DNA from: Desulfovibrionaceae bacterium
Lineage (GTDB): Bacteria; Desulfobacterota; Desulfovibrionia; Desulfovibrionales; Desulfovibrionaceae
NCBI GenBank assembly: GCA_029008115.1
Contig: JAQXJC010000034.1
Span: 1 to 64,000, forward strand
Length of the DNA stretch: 64,000 nt
Reading direction: 5' to 3'
A model generated the notes under the pieces. The model was given only the letters and a program-made list of their open reading frames with translations, had not been told where the DNA came from and ran no database searches. The position numbers and the translations under genes were made by a program. Shown here one piece after another: positions 42,916 to 53,500 of the stretch. Each line of letters begins with the position of its first letter. Within the stretch, counting starts at the first letter, position 1.

Positions 42916-43668
42916 ATGCTGGAGTTCTGCCGTCGGGAATGGACATCCCTGCTGACGGCGCTGGCCTTTCTCACACGCCTTGGTCCTGCCCGCTGCCTTG
43001 ATGCGGCCGCCCTGTCCCGTGCCGTGCGCTACTACCCCGTGGCCGGGCTGGCGGCGGGCGTGGCCCAGACCTTGCCAGCGGCAGTCCTGATGCTGGCGCA
43101 TCCTGCATGGGGAGCCGGCGCGGCATGGCTGTATGTGGCTGCGGGCTTCGCCGTCACGCGCGGCCTGCACTGGGATGCCGTAGCGGACATGGGAGATGCC
43201 TGGGGCAGCGGGGCATCAGGCCCGGCCTTCTGGCGCATACTCAAGGACAGCCGCATGGGGGCCTATGGCGCCATGAGCCTGCTCCTGACCTTTTCGCTGG
43301 AGCTGCTGTGCGCCGCCGTGCTGTGCGCCGCCGCAGACTGGGGAGCGCTCTGTCTTGCTCCGGCATGGGGGCGGGCCTGCGGCGTGATTCTGGCCGGTTC
43401 GGCCGCGCCGCATGCTGCCGGTTCGCTGGGGGCGCTGGCCTGCACCGGCGCCGGCGGCGCAGTGCGAGCCTTCTGGCTGGCGCTGGGCCTGTGCGCCGCC
43501 GTGCTGCTTCTGCCTCCTGTGCCGGCGGTATCGCTGGTGCTGGCCAGCCTTGCGCTGGTGGGCGGTCTGCGCCGGCTGGCGCGGCGGCAGGGCGGACTGA
43601 ACGGCGATTTTCTCGGCGCGGCCATGCTCTGGGGGGAATGTCTGGCCCTGTGTGCGGCCTGCCTGTAA
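42916..43668 (+). CDS. cobS: Adenosylcobinamide-GDP ribazoletransferase (cobalamin synthase)
   Basis: Last step of cobalamin assembly, joining adenosylcobinamide-GDP and alpha-ribazole; integral membrane enzyme. The 250-residue protein has five to six hydrophobic helices and the signature GLHWDAVADMGDAWGSG near residues 80-95, plus the substrate-related RILKDSRMGAYGAMSL. AGGAGG precedes the ATG at 42916. I looked for a cobalamin riboswitch in the 70-bp leader after the rex terminator and found none. Sulfate reducers use corrinoids widely, but no other cob gene is here. Confidence 0.93.
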   Translation: MLEFCRREWTSLLTALAFLTRLGPARCLDAAALSRAVRYYPVAGLAAGVAQTLPAAVLMLAHPAWGAGAAWLYVAAGFAVTRGLHWDAVADMGDAWGSGASGPAFWRILKDSRMGAYGAMSLLLTFSLELLCAAVLCAAADWGALCLAPAWGRACGVILAGSAAPHAAGSLGALACTGAGGAVRAFWLALGLCAAVLLLPPVPAVSLVLASLALVGGLRRLARRQGGLNGDFLGAAMLWGECLALCAACL

Positions 43669-43771
43669 GCCAGAGGAGGCTTGCGTCCGGCCGTCCTCCG
43701 GCATAGGATGGGCGGACGGCCCGCTTTGAGTCCGGGCCGTGCGAACATTCAATCCGCTGGGAGGGTGTCTC

Positions 43772-44350
43772 ATGGACTTTCATGCGCTGGTGAACGAGGC
43801 GCGCACCTGCCGCCGTTTTGTGGAAGACAGGCCCCTGGGCATGGGCGATCTGGAATGGCTCATTGACTGCGCGCGGCTGACGCCCTCCGCCCGCAATGCG
43901 CAGGTGCTGCGCTATATTCCCGTGGCGGATGCCGCCATGCGGGAGAGGCTGTTTCCCCTGACCTGCTGGGCGGGCGCGCTGAAGGACTGGGGCGGCCCCT
44001 TCCCCGGCGAGCGTCCCACGGGCTTCATCGCAGTCCTGCTGCCGCAGGATGCGGGCAAGCTGGCATGGGTGGACGCGGGCATAGCCTGCCAGACCATCCA
44101 GCTGGCGGCGACCAGCCGGGGCTGGGGCTGCTGCATCATCGCCTCCTTTGACCATGCGCGCGTGCCGGAGCTGCTGAACGTGCCGGAAGGCATGGTTCCC
44201 GCGCTGGTGCTGGGTCTGGGCGTGGCCCGGGAGGAACGCGCCGTTGCCCCCCTGCCGCCGGACGGCTCGCTGACCTACTGGCGCGACGCGGAAGGCAGGC
44301 ATTTTGTGCCCAAGCGCCCGCTGGATGAGGTGATTGTCAGAAGATTCTAG
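43772..44350 (+). CDS. Nitroreductase family protein
   Basis: A 192-residue FMN-dependent oxidoreductase of the nitroreductase fold. The N-terminal RTCRRFVEDRPLGMGDLEWLIDCARLTPSARNAQ (core CRRF, TPSARNAQ) is the FMN-phosphate-binding region. A second block AGIACQTIQLAATSRGWGCC completes the site. GGGAGGG precedes the ATG at 43772. Natural substrate unknown. It lies between cobS and the symporter in the same direction; 5,6-dimethylbenzimidazole synthase BluB belongs to this fold, but the sequence does not show enough to claim it. Confidence 0.85.
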   Translation: MDFHALVNEARTCRRFVEDRPLGMGDLEWLIDCARLTPSARNAQVLRYIPVADAAMRERLFPLTCWAGALKDWGGPFPGERPTGFIAVLLPQDAGKLAWVDAGIACQTIQLAATSRGWGCCIIASFDHARVPELLNVPEGMVPALVLGLGVAREERAVAPLPPDGSLTYWRDAEGRHFVPKRPLDEVIVRRF

Positions 44351-44406
44351 CTGCGTTGCCGGATGGCGACGCGCACAACATGCCGCATGGCGCAAAAGGA
44401 GTGGGG

Positions 44407-45780
44407 ATGTCAGTGGGCAGGGAACGAATGGGAAGCCGTCTGGGCTTTTTGCTGCTTTCGGCGGGATGCGCCATCGGTCTGGGGAACGTGTGGCGCTTTC
44501 CCTACATCACGGGGGAATATGGCGGCGCGCTCTTTGTGTGCATGTACGCGGCCTGCCTGCTTCTGCTGGGCGGCCCCCTGCTGATTATGGAATTTGCCGT
44601 GGGGCGCGCGGCCCAGCGCAACATGGGAGCCGCCTTTCAGGTGCTCTCGCCCAGGGGGGAGCGCTGGCACAGGTGCGGCCTCATTTCGCTTGTGGGCAGC
44701 TACCTGCTCATGATGTTCTATACGACGGTCTGCGGCTGGATGCTGTACTACAGCTGGGCCACCATGAGCGGACAGCTTTCCGGCCTGAAGCCGGAGGAAG
44801 TGGGGGCCTTCTTCGGGGGCCTGCTGGCCAGCCCGTCCGCTAATGTAGGCTGTCTGGCGCTAACGGTGCTGATTGGCTTCAGCGTGTGCGCCCTGGGGCT
44901 GCGGCGCGGCGTGGAGCCCGTGGTGAAGTGGATGATGGCCGGCCTGCTGCTGATCATGCTGGCGCTGGTGGGGCGCGCGGTGACCCTGCCTGGCGCGGGC
45001 GAGGGGCTTGCCTTCTATCTGATGCCCGACATGGAACGCCTTGCCGGCAACGGCGTGTGGGCCGCCCTGAACGCGGCCATGGGGCAGGCCTTCTTCACGC
45101 TGGGACTGGGCGTTGGGAGCATGACCATCTTCGGCAGCTACATCGGCCGCGAGCGCTCCCTGACGGGCGAGGCGCTGCACATCATGGGGCTGGATACCTT
45201 TGTGGCACTTATGGCCGGCCTGATTATCTTTCCCGCCTGCTTCGCCTTCGGCGTGAAGGCCGACGCCGGGCCGGGCCTGGTGTTCGTCACGCTTCCCAAT
45301 GTGTTCAACAGCATGGGAGGCGGGCGCTTCTGGGGGTCGCTGTTCTTCCTGTTCATGAGCTTCGCCGCGCTGTCCACGGTCATTGCCGTGGTGGAGAACA
45401 TTGTCTCCTACAGTATGGACGTGTGGCAGTGGCGGCGCGGCAAGGCCTGCCTCGTGAACGGTCTGGCCCTGTTCCTGCTTTCCCTGCCCTGCGCGCTGGG
45501 CTTCAATGTGTGGAGCGGCGTAGAGCCGCTGGGTAAGGGCACCTGCTTCCTGGACCTCTGGGATTTTCTGTTGAGCTACAACATGCTGCCCTTTGGCGCG
45601 CTGGTGTTCTCGCTCTTCTGCTGCCACCGCTTTGGCTGGGGCTGGGAAAATTTCCTGAAGGAGGCCAATGCCGGCAGCGGCGCTGGCCTGCCGTCCTGGC
45701 TGAAGCCCTACATGCAGTACGTGCTGCCCCTGATTGTGCTGCTTCTCTTTGTGCAGGGCTACATCAGCAAATTCTTCTAG
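44407..45780 (+). CDS. Sodium:neurotransmitter symporter (NSS/SNF) family transporter
   Basis: A 457-residue inner-membrane transporter with about 11 hydrophobic helices. The first helix reads GSRLGFLLLSAGCAIGLGNVWRFPY, whose GLGNVWRFPY is the sodium- and substrate-binding signature of the family (LeuT, TnaT, MhsT). Bacterial members move amino acids with sodium. The substrate is probably an amino acid. AGGAG lies upstream of the ATG at 44407; the frame extends 17 codons further without a site. Confidence 0.93.
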   Translation: MSVGRERMGSRLGFLLLSAGCAIGLGNVWRFPYITGEYGGALFVCMYAACLLLLGGPLLIMEFAVGRAAQRNMGAAFQVLSPRGERWHRCGLISLVGSYLLMMFYTTVCGWMLYYSWATMSGQLSGLKPEEVGAFFGGLLASPSANVGCLALTVLIGFSVCALGLRRGVEPVVKWMMAGLLLIMLALVGRAVTLPGAGEGLAFYLMPDMERLAGNGVWAALNAAMGQAFFTLGLGVGSMTIFGSYIGRERSLTGEALHIMGLDTFVALMAGLIIFPACFAFGVKADAGPGLVFVTLPNVFNSMGGGRFWGSLFFLFMSFAALSTVIAVVENIVSYSMDVWQWRRGKACLVNGLALFLLSLPCALGFNVWSGVEPLGKGTCFLDLWDFLLSYNMLPFGALVFSLFCCHRFGWGWENFLKEANAGSGAGLPSWLKPYMQYVLPLIVLLLFVQGYISKFF

Positions 45781-45832
45781 GCTGGTGACGGCGGTTCGGG
45801 TTCAGCCCTGTGCCCCGCCGGCATCGGGATTT

Positions 45833-46495
45833 CTATGCCGGGGCGACGGCAGTGCGGCTTCCCTGTTCAGGGACGCGCGGCCGCCGCTCCGGCAGTTTTT
45901 CCAGCAGCAGCACGATCTCTCCCCGCTGATCGCGGTTGGCATCGGCGCATTCCAGCACCCGCCAGCGGCGCGGGGGCAGAGTCCGGGCAAAGCGCCGCAC
46001 GGCATCCGCCTCCTCCTGCCCGCCGGGGTGCCCCGTGTAGCAGTGCAGGGTGAGCACGCCGCCGCCGGCCAAGCGGGCGGCCGCCTGCTCCAGCGCAGCC
46101 AGCGTGGTATCCGCCGCCGTGGTATGGCGCCTGTCACTGCCGGGCAGATAGCCAAGGTTGAACATGCCCGCTGCCAGCGGCAGCTGCGGCGGCATCCGCG
46201 CGGCTATCCTTTCGTGTCCGCACAGGGCCACGCGGGCAAGGGACGCCAGCCCCGCCTCCCGCAGACGGCTGGTGGCGGCCAGCACGGCAGCTTCCTGCAC
46301 GTCGCAGGCCAGCACCAGTCCGCCACCGGCGGCGCAGCGGTGATCCCGCAGGGCGGCGGCCAGAAAGCAGGTGTCGTGTCCGTTGCCCGCCGTGGCATCC
46401 AGCAGGATGCAGGGCGCGCCGGCGAAGACGTCCAGCGCGCGCAGCACGGCGGCATGGGCCAGCGTATCCAGCAGAGTAGGGCGGGAAGCCGTCAT
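45833..46495 (-). CDS. Class I SAM methyltransferase, YtqB (rRNA_methylase) family
   Basis: A 220-residue soluble methyltransferase. The SAM site LLDATAGNGHDTCFLAAAL and the downstream MFNLGYLPGSDRRHTTAADTTLAAL (core NLGYLPGSD) and YTGHPGGQEEADAV match the family that includes B. subtilis YtqB/MnmM, which methylates the wobble-base precursor of tRNA. The exact substrate is inferred. The start at 46495 follows GGAG; the longer frame from 46627 overlaps the next gene. It is followed convergently by the symporter 52 bp away. Confidence 0.85.
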   Translation of the reverse strand: MTASRPTLLDTLAHAAVLRALDVFAGAPCILLDATAGNGHDTCFLAAALRDHRCAAGGGLVLACDVQEAAVLAATSRLREAGLASLARVALCGHERIAARMPPQLPLAAGMFNLGYLPGSDRRHTTAADTTLAALEQAAARLAGGGVLTLHCYTGHPGGQEEADAVRRFARTLPPRRWRVLECADANRDQRGEIVLLLEKLPERRPRVPEQGSRTAVAPA

Positions 46496-46515
46496 GCCAT
46501 GTCTCCCGGGGGCGA

Positions 46516-47046
46516 TTACTGCACGGTTTTTCCGGCGGCAGCCGCCGCGGCCGGCTGTTCGCGCAGCTGCTTCACCCAGGCGACGACGGATTCGGAGTTG
46601 CGCCACTCCGCAAAGAGCTTGCGCCACATGCCAAATTCATTGAAGCCCTCGTCGAGCTGATCTTCATGCGCCTGCACCCAGGTGTTGAAAAGCTGGAGCT
46701 CCATGTTGAAGCGCTGGGAGTCCAGCACCAGGCGGGACATTTCCGACGGGATGCTCTTGCCTTCCAGCTCTTCCACCAGGAAAGTGCAGATGGCGCGCTG
46801 GGATTCGGCAAAGTCCACCTGCCTGCCGTTCATGTCTTCCGCCAGCTTGGCAAGATGCGGATACAGTTCGCGGATGCGCGCCATGCCCTGATCGGGAATG
46901 GCGATGAACAGCGGCGCTTCGCCGTCCTCACCCCTGGGGGCATCCAGCTTTTCCGAAATGAAATAGAAGCGCATCCAGTTCTCAAACATCACCACTTCCA
47001 GCACCTGCTGAAGCGCCTTGGCAAAGGCTTCGTGTTCCTGGGCCAT
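46516..47046 (-). CDS. Conserved hypothetical protein, 176 aa
   Basis: A soluble, acidic, largely helical protein with no signal or membrane segment; the C-terminus is an Ala-rich tail (PAAAAAAGKTVQ). I recognise no domain. GGAGGA precedes the ATG at 47046 by six bases, while the ATG two codons upstream lies within the site. It is 20 bp upstream of the methyltransferase gene and likely cotranscribed with it. Neighbour to the convergent NSS and divergent UvrD-like helicase. Confidence 0.6.
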   Translation of the reverse strand: MAQEHEAFAKALQQVLEVVMFENWMRFYFISEKLDAPRGEDGEAPLFIAIPDQGMARIRELYPHLAKLAEDMNGRQVDFAESQRAICTFLVEELEGKSIPSEMSRLVLDSQRFNMELQLFNTWVQAHEDQLDEGFNEFGMWRKLFAEWRNSESVVAWVKQLREQPAAAAAAGKTVQ

Positions 47047-47185
47047 GAACATTCCTCCATTGTGAAATAGTGCGCGCAGGGTACGGCACAGGCGCGCCCG
47101 CCGTCAAGCGCGCCGCCCATGCGGCCGGCCTTTCCCGTTCCGCCGTGGTTTGCCTTTCGCCTGCGCCTGCTGTATTGTGCGTGGC

Positions 47186-49360
47186 ATGATAGATTATGCT
47201 TCTTCCCTGAATGCGGCCCAGCTTGCCGCGGTCACTGCCGGGGGCGGGCCGACGCTGGTGGTGGCCGGCGCCGGCAGCGGAAAAACCCGTACCATCGTCT
47301 ACCGGCTGGCATGGCTGGCGGAACATGGCGTGGAACCGCATTCCCTGCTGCTGCTCACCTTTACGCGCAAGGCCGCGCAGGAAATGCTTCAGCGGGCCTC
47401 GCAGCTGTTGGGGCAGGGCCTGGGCGGCGTGCAGGGGGGCACCTTCCACAGCTTCGCCTATGCCGTGCTGCGCCAGTTCAGGCCGGCCTGGCTGGAGGGG
47501 CGGCCCGTTTCGCTCATGGATTCCGGCGACGTGACGGCGGCCGTGCAGCGCTGCAAGGACGAGCTGGGGCTGGGCAGGGGCGACCGTTCCTTTCCCAAAA
47601 GCCAGCATGCGGCCGCGCTGTTCAGCAAGGCGCGCAACAAGGAACTGCCGCTGGACGAGGTCATCCGCCGCGACGCCTTTCATCTCATGGCCTATGCGGA
47701 GGATTTGGAACGTCTGGACGCGGCCTACCGGGACCTGCGCCGCTCGTCCGGCCTGCTGGACTACGACGATCTGCTTTTCGAGCTGGAAAAAGTCTTGCTG
47801 GAAGACGGAGCTGCCGCGGCTGCCCTGCATGCCCGTTTCCGGCATGTCATGGTGGATGAATATCAGGATACCAATCTGGTGCAGGCCCGCATCGTGCGCC
47901 TGCTGGCAGGCGACGGGGACGCGCCCGGCAATGTCATGGCCGTGGGGGACGAAGCGCAGTCCATCTATGCCTTTCGCGGGGCGGATGTGCGGAATATTCT
48001 GGATTTCCCCAAACTTTTCCCCGGCGCGCGCGTCATCTGCCTGGAAGAGAACTACCGTTCCACCCAGCCCGTGCTGGACGTGGCCAACGCCATTTTGAGC
48101 GGGGCGCCGGAGGGCTTTAAAAAACGGCTGTTCACCTCGCGGCCGGGCGGCGAGCCTGTGCGGCAGCTGCTTCCGGTGAGCGATATTACGCAGGCCGAGG
48201 CCGTGGTGCGGCGCATCCGGGAGCTGCTCTCCAGCCATCCGCCGCATGAGATTGCCGTGCTGTTCCGTGCTGGCTTTCATTCCTACCATCTGGAAATGGC
48301 GCTGGGCCGCGCCGGCATCGCCTTCCGGAAATGCGGCGGTCTGAAGTATACCGAGGCCGCCCATGTCAGGGATGTCATGGCCTATGCGCGTCTGCTGCTG
48401 AATCCCGCGGACCTGCCCGCCTTTGAGCGCGTGGCGGCACTGCACCGGGGCGTGGGCCCGAAAACCGCACGGCGGCTGTACAATACGGCCCTCAGCGGCA
48501 ATGCCGGGGCTCTGGACAGGGCCTGTGCCCGATTCCCCGGCCTGCGGGACGATCTGCGTTTTCTGGACGATCTGCGGCTGCGGCATGCGAGTCCTCCGGA
48601 CTGCATGGGGGCGATTCTGGAACAGTACCGCCCCAGGCTGGAGGAAAGCTATCCCGACGACTGGCCGCGCCGCCAGCAGGGACTGGAAGAGATTGCGCAG
48701 ATGTCTTCCGCCTATCGGGATTTGGATCTGTTCCTGGCGGATGTGGCGCTGGAATCGCCTGAGGAGGAGGCCCCGCGGGACGAGGCAGAGTGCATCACTC
48801 TTTCCACCGTGCATTCGGCCAAGGGGCTGGAATGGAACGCGGTAATCATTCTGGACCTGGTGGAAGATCGCTTTCCTTCGCGCCATGCCGCCGTCCGTCC
48901 GGAAGAATTCGAGGAGGAGCGCCGTCTGCTGTATGTGGCCTGCACCCGTGCCCGGCAGTCGCTGGACCTGTGCGTGCCGGCCTCCCTGTACAGCAGGCAG
49001 GATGGAGGCTGCATGCCCAGCACTCCCAGCCCCTTTATCCGCGAGCTGCCGTCCGCGCTGTGCGAAACGTGGGTGGAGGGCTATAACGGCACGCTGGTAC
49101 GCCGCGCCGCCCCGTCCCCTGACGCTGCCCGGCCCGCGATTTCCCGCTCCGGCCAGGCTCCGGCGGGCGGACGGACGCCATCCGCCACTGCGGAGGGCGA
49201 AGCCCGGAACGGCATCAGGCTGGGCTTCTGCCGGCATAAGATTTTCGGACGCGGCAAGGCGGTGAAGTTCATCCCGCCGGACAAGATGCAGGTGCATTTC
49301 CCCGGGCTGGGCATCAAGACCATTCTGGTGGACTATCTGCGCATGGAGACGGAGGAATGA
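47186..49360 (+). CDS. UvrD/PcrA-type SF1A DNA helicase
   Basis: A 724-residue 3'-5' helicase. Motifs in order: LNAAQLAAV (Q motif), VVAGAGSGKTRTIVYRLA (I), LLLTFTRKAAQEM (Ia), MVDEYQDTN (II), VGDEAQSIYAFRGAD (III), LEENYRSTQP (IV), STVHSAKGLEWNAV (V) and RRLLYVACTRAR (VI). The tail KVKFIPPDKMQVHFPGLG is like the C-terminal domain of PcrA. The start at 47186 (MIDYASSLNAAQ) gives the normal N-terminus, though the ribosome site is weak. Its stop overlaps thiL by four bases. A second SF1A helicase lies at 31255-34734, so the genome has at least two. Confidence 0.92.
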   Translation: MIDYASSLNAAQLAAVTAGGGPTLVVAGAGSGKTRTIVYRLAWLAEHGVEPHSLLLLTFTRKAAQEMLQRASQLLGQGLGGVQGGTFHSFAYAVLRQFRPAWLEGRPVSLMDSGDVTAAVQRCKDELGLGRGDRSFPKSQHAAALFSKARNKELPLDEVIRRDAFHLMAYAEDLERLDAAYRDLRRSSGLLDYDDLLFELEKVLLEDGAAAAALHARFRHVMVDEYQDTNLVQARIVRLLAGDGDAPGNVMAVGDEAQSIYAFRGADVRNILDFPKLFPGARVICLEENYRSTQPVLDVANAILSGAPEGFKKRLFTSRPGGEPVRQLLPVSDITQAEAVVRRIRELLSSHPPHEIAVLFRAGFHSYHLEMALGRAGIAFRKCGGLKYTEAAHVRDVMAYARLLLNPADLPAFERVAALHRGVGPKTARRLYNTALSGNAGALDRACARFPGLRDDLRFLDDLRLRHASPPDCMGAILEQYRPRLEESYPDDWPRRQQGLEEIAQMSSAYRDLDLFLADVALESPEEEAPRDEAECITLSTVHSAKGLEWNAVIILDLVEDRFPSRHAAVRPEEFEEERRLLYVACTRARQSLDLCVPASLYSRQDGGCMPSTPSPFIRELPSALCETWVEGYNGTLVRRAAPSPDAARPAISRSGQAPAGGRTPSATAEGEARNGIRLGFCRHKIFGRGKAVKFIPPDKMQVHFPGLGIKTILVDYLRMETEE

Positions 49361-50391
49361 GCAGGGACACGACAGCGGGAGGCGGCATGGGGCTGGTTTC
49401 GGAAGATCATATTCTGGCCTGCATTGCGCGGCATTTTCCGGGAACGCATCCTGCCGTGCTGCTGGGACGCGGCGACGACTGCGCCGTGCTGCGGGCGGGC
49501 GCGGATTTATGCGTCAGCTCTGATCTTTTTCTGGAAGATGTGCATTTCCGGCGCTCCTACTTCCGTCCGGAAGAGGTGGGGTACAAGGCGCTGGCGGTAA
49601 ATATCAGCGACGTGGCGGCCTGCGGTGGCAGGCCGCTGGGCTTTACGCTTTCTCTGGGGCTGCCCCGCGATGTGGACATGCCGTGGCTGGAGGGCTTTTT
49701 CCGCGGCATGGCCGCACTGGCAGACAGGCACCGCATGGCCCTGGTGGGCGGCGATCTGTCCGGTTCTCCCTGCATACATGTTTCGATCACAGTCTGGGGC
49801 GAGGTTCGGGCGGACAGCCTGCTCACTCGCGGCAATGGACTTCCCGGCGATTCCCTGTTCGTGGTGGGGTCGCTGGGGCTGGCGCGCGTGGGGCTGGAAG
49901 AGCTGGAAGCGCGCGGCGACGCGGCCCGCGCGCTGTGGCCGGATGCCTGCCGGGCGCACCTGCTTCCCCTGCCGCAGGTGGATGCGGGCATGACGCTGGC
50001 CCGTGCCGGCTTCAATGCCCGCCCGCCGGCGCTGATGGACGTTTCCGACGGGCTGGCCCGCGATTTGCCGCGTCTGCTGGGCATTACGCCGGGCGGTGCG
50101 CAGGTAAGCGGACGCCATCTGGGCGCGGAGCTGCTGCTGCCGCAGGGCATGCTGCCCCCTGAAGTGGTGCGCCATGCCCGCGAGAAGGGGCGCAATGCAG
50201 TGACGGAGGCCCTGCTGGGCGGCGAGGACTATGCCCTGCTGGGGAGCTGCGCGCCGGACATGCTGCCGGCGCTCAAGGCCGCCCTGCCGCAGCTCATGCC
50301 CATCGGCACGGTCACGTCCTCCGGGCGCATCCTGTGCAACGGCCAGCCACTGGAAGGCGCGCGCGGCTTTGATCATTTTGGCGGGGCCTGA
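49357..50391 (+). CDS. thiL: Thiamine-monophosphate kinase
   Basis: Phosphorylates thiamine monophosphate to thiamine diphosphate, the active cofactor. The 344-residue protein shows the ATP-grasp-like PurM fold motifs GRGDDCAVL, SSDLFLEDVHFR and ALAVNISDVAACGG, with VGGDLSGSP and VSDGLARDLPR following. The start overlaps the helicase stop as ATGA, so translation is coupled although the functions are unrelated. No other thi gene is in view. Confidence 0.95.
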   Translation: MSRDTTAGGGMGLVSEDHILACIARHFPGTHPAVLLGRGDDCAVLRAGADLCVSSDLFLEDVHFRRSYFRPEEVGYKALAVNISDVAACGGRPLGFTLSLGLPRDVDMPWLEGFFRGMAALADRHRMALVGGDLSGSPCIHVSITVWGEVRADSLLTRGNGLPGDSLFVVGSLGLARVGLEELEARGDAARALWPDACRAHLLPLPQVDAGMTLARAGFNARPPALMDVSDGLARDLPRLLGITPGGAQVSGRHLGAELLLPQGMLPPEVVRHAREKGRNAVTEALLGGEDYALLGSCAPDMLPALKAALPQLMPIGTVTSSGRILCNGQPLEGARGFDHFGGA

Positions 50392-50509
50392 GGCTATTGC
50401 CTTCTCGCATACCCTGGGACAGAATACTGCCGACAATATTTTCTGCCGCGTGATTGCCACGCCATCCCGCATGCGTGCATGGACACGGGCGCTGACAGAG
50501 GGAGATGCC

Positions 50510-53500
50510 ATGAATGAGTTAACCTTGCAGAATTTCTGCGACATCAGCCAGTTGTACGCACTGCTTGACAACTGGTCCAAGAGCACGGGCATATCCGCTG
50601 TCATTGTTGACAGAGACGGCAGGCGCACATCCGAATCCTTTGGCATGACGGAATTCTGCGCCATGGTGCACGCTTCGGAAAAGGGCATGGCCTACTGCCA
50701 GAGCACGTGGAAAAAGCAGCATGTGGGCGTCTATGAATGCCCCATGGGCTTCTATGATTTCGCCATTGACATCACGCTGCCCGACGGGCGGAACCTGGGC
50801 AAGGTGCTGGCGGGACAGGCCTGCGCGCAGGAGCAGGATGAGGAGAAGATTCTCGGCAATGCCGTGGCGCTGGGCATAGACAGGGAAAAAGCCCGGGCGG
50901 CCCTTGCGCGCATGAGCAGGAAGACGCTGGACGAGATTGACACCTCCTATGCCCTGCTGAAGGAAATTCTGAACTTCTTCATTGAAAAGAACTATTCTGT
51001 CTGGAAGGCCAACAGGGAGCTCAGCAGAGCGCCCGCAAAGCAGGATCGCATCCTCTCCCAGATTACCAAGATCATGTACAGCTACAATCTGACGGTTGAT
51101 CTGGAGACGGGCGCCTATTCCCTGATCACGGGCACGGGCATGGAGAGAACCGTTGCGGAATACAGCAGGCATGAGAACTTTGCGGAGCTGAAGGACTTTC
51201 ACGACAGCATTGTGCATCCGGCCTATCTGAAGCGCTTTCTTGCGCTGCTGGATTTCCGTGCGGCGCAGGAAAGAGCGTCGGAAGACGGCTTCTGCGGCAC
51301 GCTGGAATATCCCATCCTGTACCCGGGACAGGAGGAGTTCGAGTGGCATGAGGTCAACGTCTTTATCGGCACGGATGCCAAGGGAGTACGGGTTGCCAAT
51401 ATCCTGGGGCGCGATATTACGGCCGCCCACAATGCCCAGGAAAGAAGCGAGCGGGAGCTGCGCGCGGCAGCGGCCAAGAACAAGATTCTGTCCGAGCTGA
51501 CCAAGATGCTCTACAGCTACAACCTGACGCTGAATCTGCGCACGGGCAAGTACAGCATGATTGTGGGCACGGGCATGACCAAGTTCATGGAAATATTCAA
51601 GTCCACGGATGACTATGAGACGGCCTACCATGAGAAGATACAGTATATTGCTCCGGAGGACGCAATCCAGTTTGCAGGCATAGCCAGCCTGGGGGCCCTG
51701 CGCGTGCGGGCCAATGCCAACGGCTTCATCGGCAATCTGGAATACGGCGCCATCACGGATCATGGCAACGAGTGGCATGAAATCAACATCTTCATCAGCA
51801 CCAATGAATTTGGCGAACCTGTGGCCAATATCCTCGGCAGGGATATTACCGAGGCGCACAAGCGGCAGGAGCAGCGCAAGATTGCCCAGAAGGCCGCCAT
51901 TGCCCGCGACCAGCTTCTTTCCGGCGTTACCAAGATGCTGTACAGCTACAACCTGACCGTCAATCTGGAAACATGGAAGTATTCCCTGATTACCGGCACG
52001 GGCATGAAGTCCATGGTGCAGCTCCTTGCGGACAACGATGACTATATCATCCTTTCCGCCAAGCTTTCCCACAAGATGAAGGGCAGCGACATGGGGCAGC
52101 TCAGGTCGCTGATCGGCGTGCGCGCCCTTCAGGAAAAGAAGGATGAAAGCGGCTTTGCGGGCTCGGTGTCCTGCGAAGTCATCTTTAACGGCGTGAGCGA
52201 ATGGCATGAGGTCAACCTGTTCATCGGGACCAATGAGGAGGGCGTCCCTGTCGCGCATATTCTGGGCAGGGACATTACCGGGGCGCACAAGGCGCAGGAA
52301 CGCCGCGAAAATGAGCTGAAGGCGGCGGCCGCCAAGGATCAGATTCTCTCCAATATCACCAAGACGCTGTACAGCTACAACGTCACGCTGAATCTGAACA
52401 GCGGCAAGTACAGCCTCATTGTGGGCACGGGCATGGAGCGCTTTGTGCAGATATTTGCCTCCACGGACGATTATGAAACCGCCTACGGGAAGAAGGTGGG
52501 CTTCGTCACTGACGACTATGTGGATGCCTTCAGCGACTTCAGCAGTCTTGCCGCATTGCGGGGCCGCATGCACGAAAAAGGCTACCTCGGGAATCTGGAA
52601 TATGCCGTGCGGACGGATCAGGGCCAGGAATGGCATGAAATCAACGTCTTCATCGGCACGGACGAGAATGGCGAGCCCATTGCCAACATTCTGGGACGCG
52701 ACGTGACCGAGGCGCATGACAAGGCGGACACCAAGGCGCAGCTTGAAATCGCCAATGCCGCCAATGCCGCCAAGTCAACCTTCCTGTTCAATATGTCCCA
52801 TGACATTCGCACGCCCATGAACGCCATCATGGGCTTCACCAATCTGCTGGAAAAGCATCTGGACAACAAGGAGAAGGCCAGAAGCTACATCAAGAAGATT
52901 CAGACATCCAACGCCTTCCTGCTTTCCCTGATCAACAATGTCCTTGAAATGGCGAAGATCGAGAGCGGCAAGAGCGCGGTGGATGAAATTTATTGGAATG
53001 TCGTGCAGTTCAATGATTCACTCTGCTCCATCTTTGAATCGCAGATGCTGGAGAAGAATATTGAATTTACGCGGACAATACAGGTTGAGCATTCCGAAGT
53101 GCTGTGCGACGAGACCAAGCTGCGCGAGATATTCCTCAACCTGCTGAGCAATGCCCTGAAGTACACGCCTGCCGGCGGCAGGGTGTGCATGCGCCTGACG
53201 GAACTGCCGTCCGACAAGCCGGGGTACGCGCTGTACAGAACCGTTGTTGAGGATTCCGGCATCGGCATTTCCGCCGCGTTCCTGCCGCACATGTTCGAGG
53301 AATTTACCCGGGAGCGGACCAGTACCGAGAGCAAGGTGCATGGCACGGGCCTTGGCATGCCCATTGTCAAGAAACTGGTGGAGCTGCTGGGCGGCACCAT
53401 TGAGGTGGAAAGCCAGATTGGCAGGGGAACGAAGTTTACCGTCACTCTGCCGCATAAGATTGCCCCCAGAAAGAATGCCGGACAGCATGCCGCGGAAGAC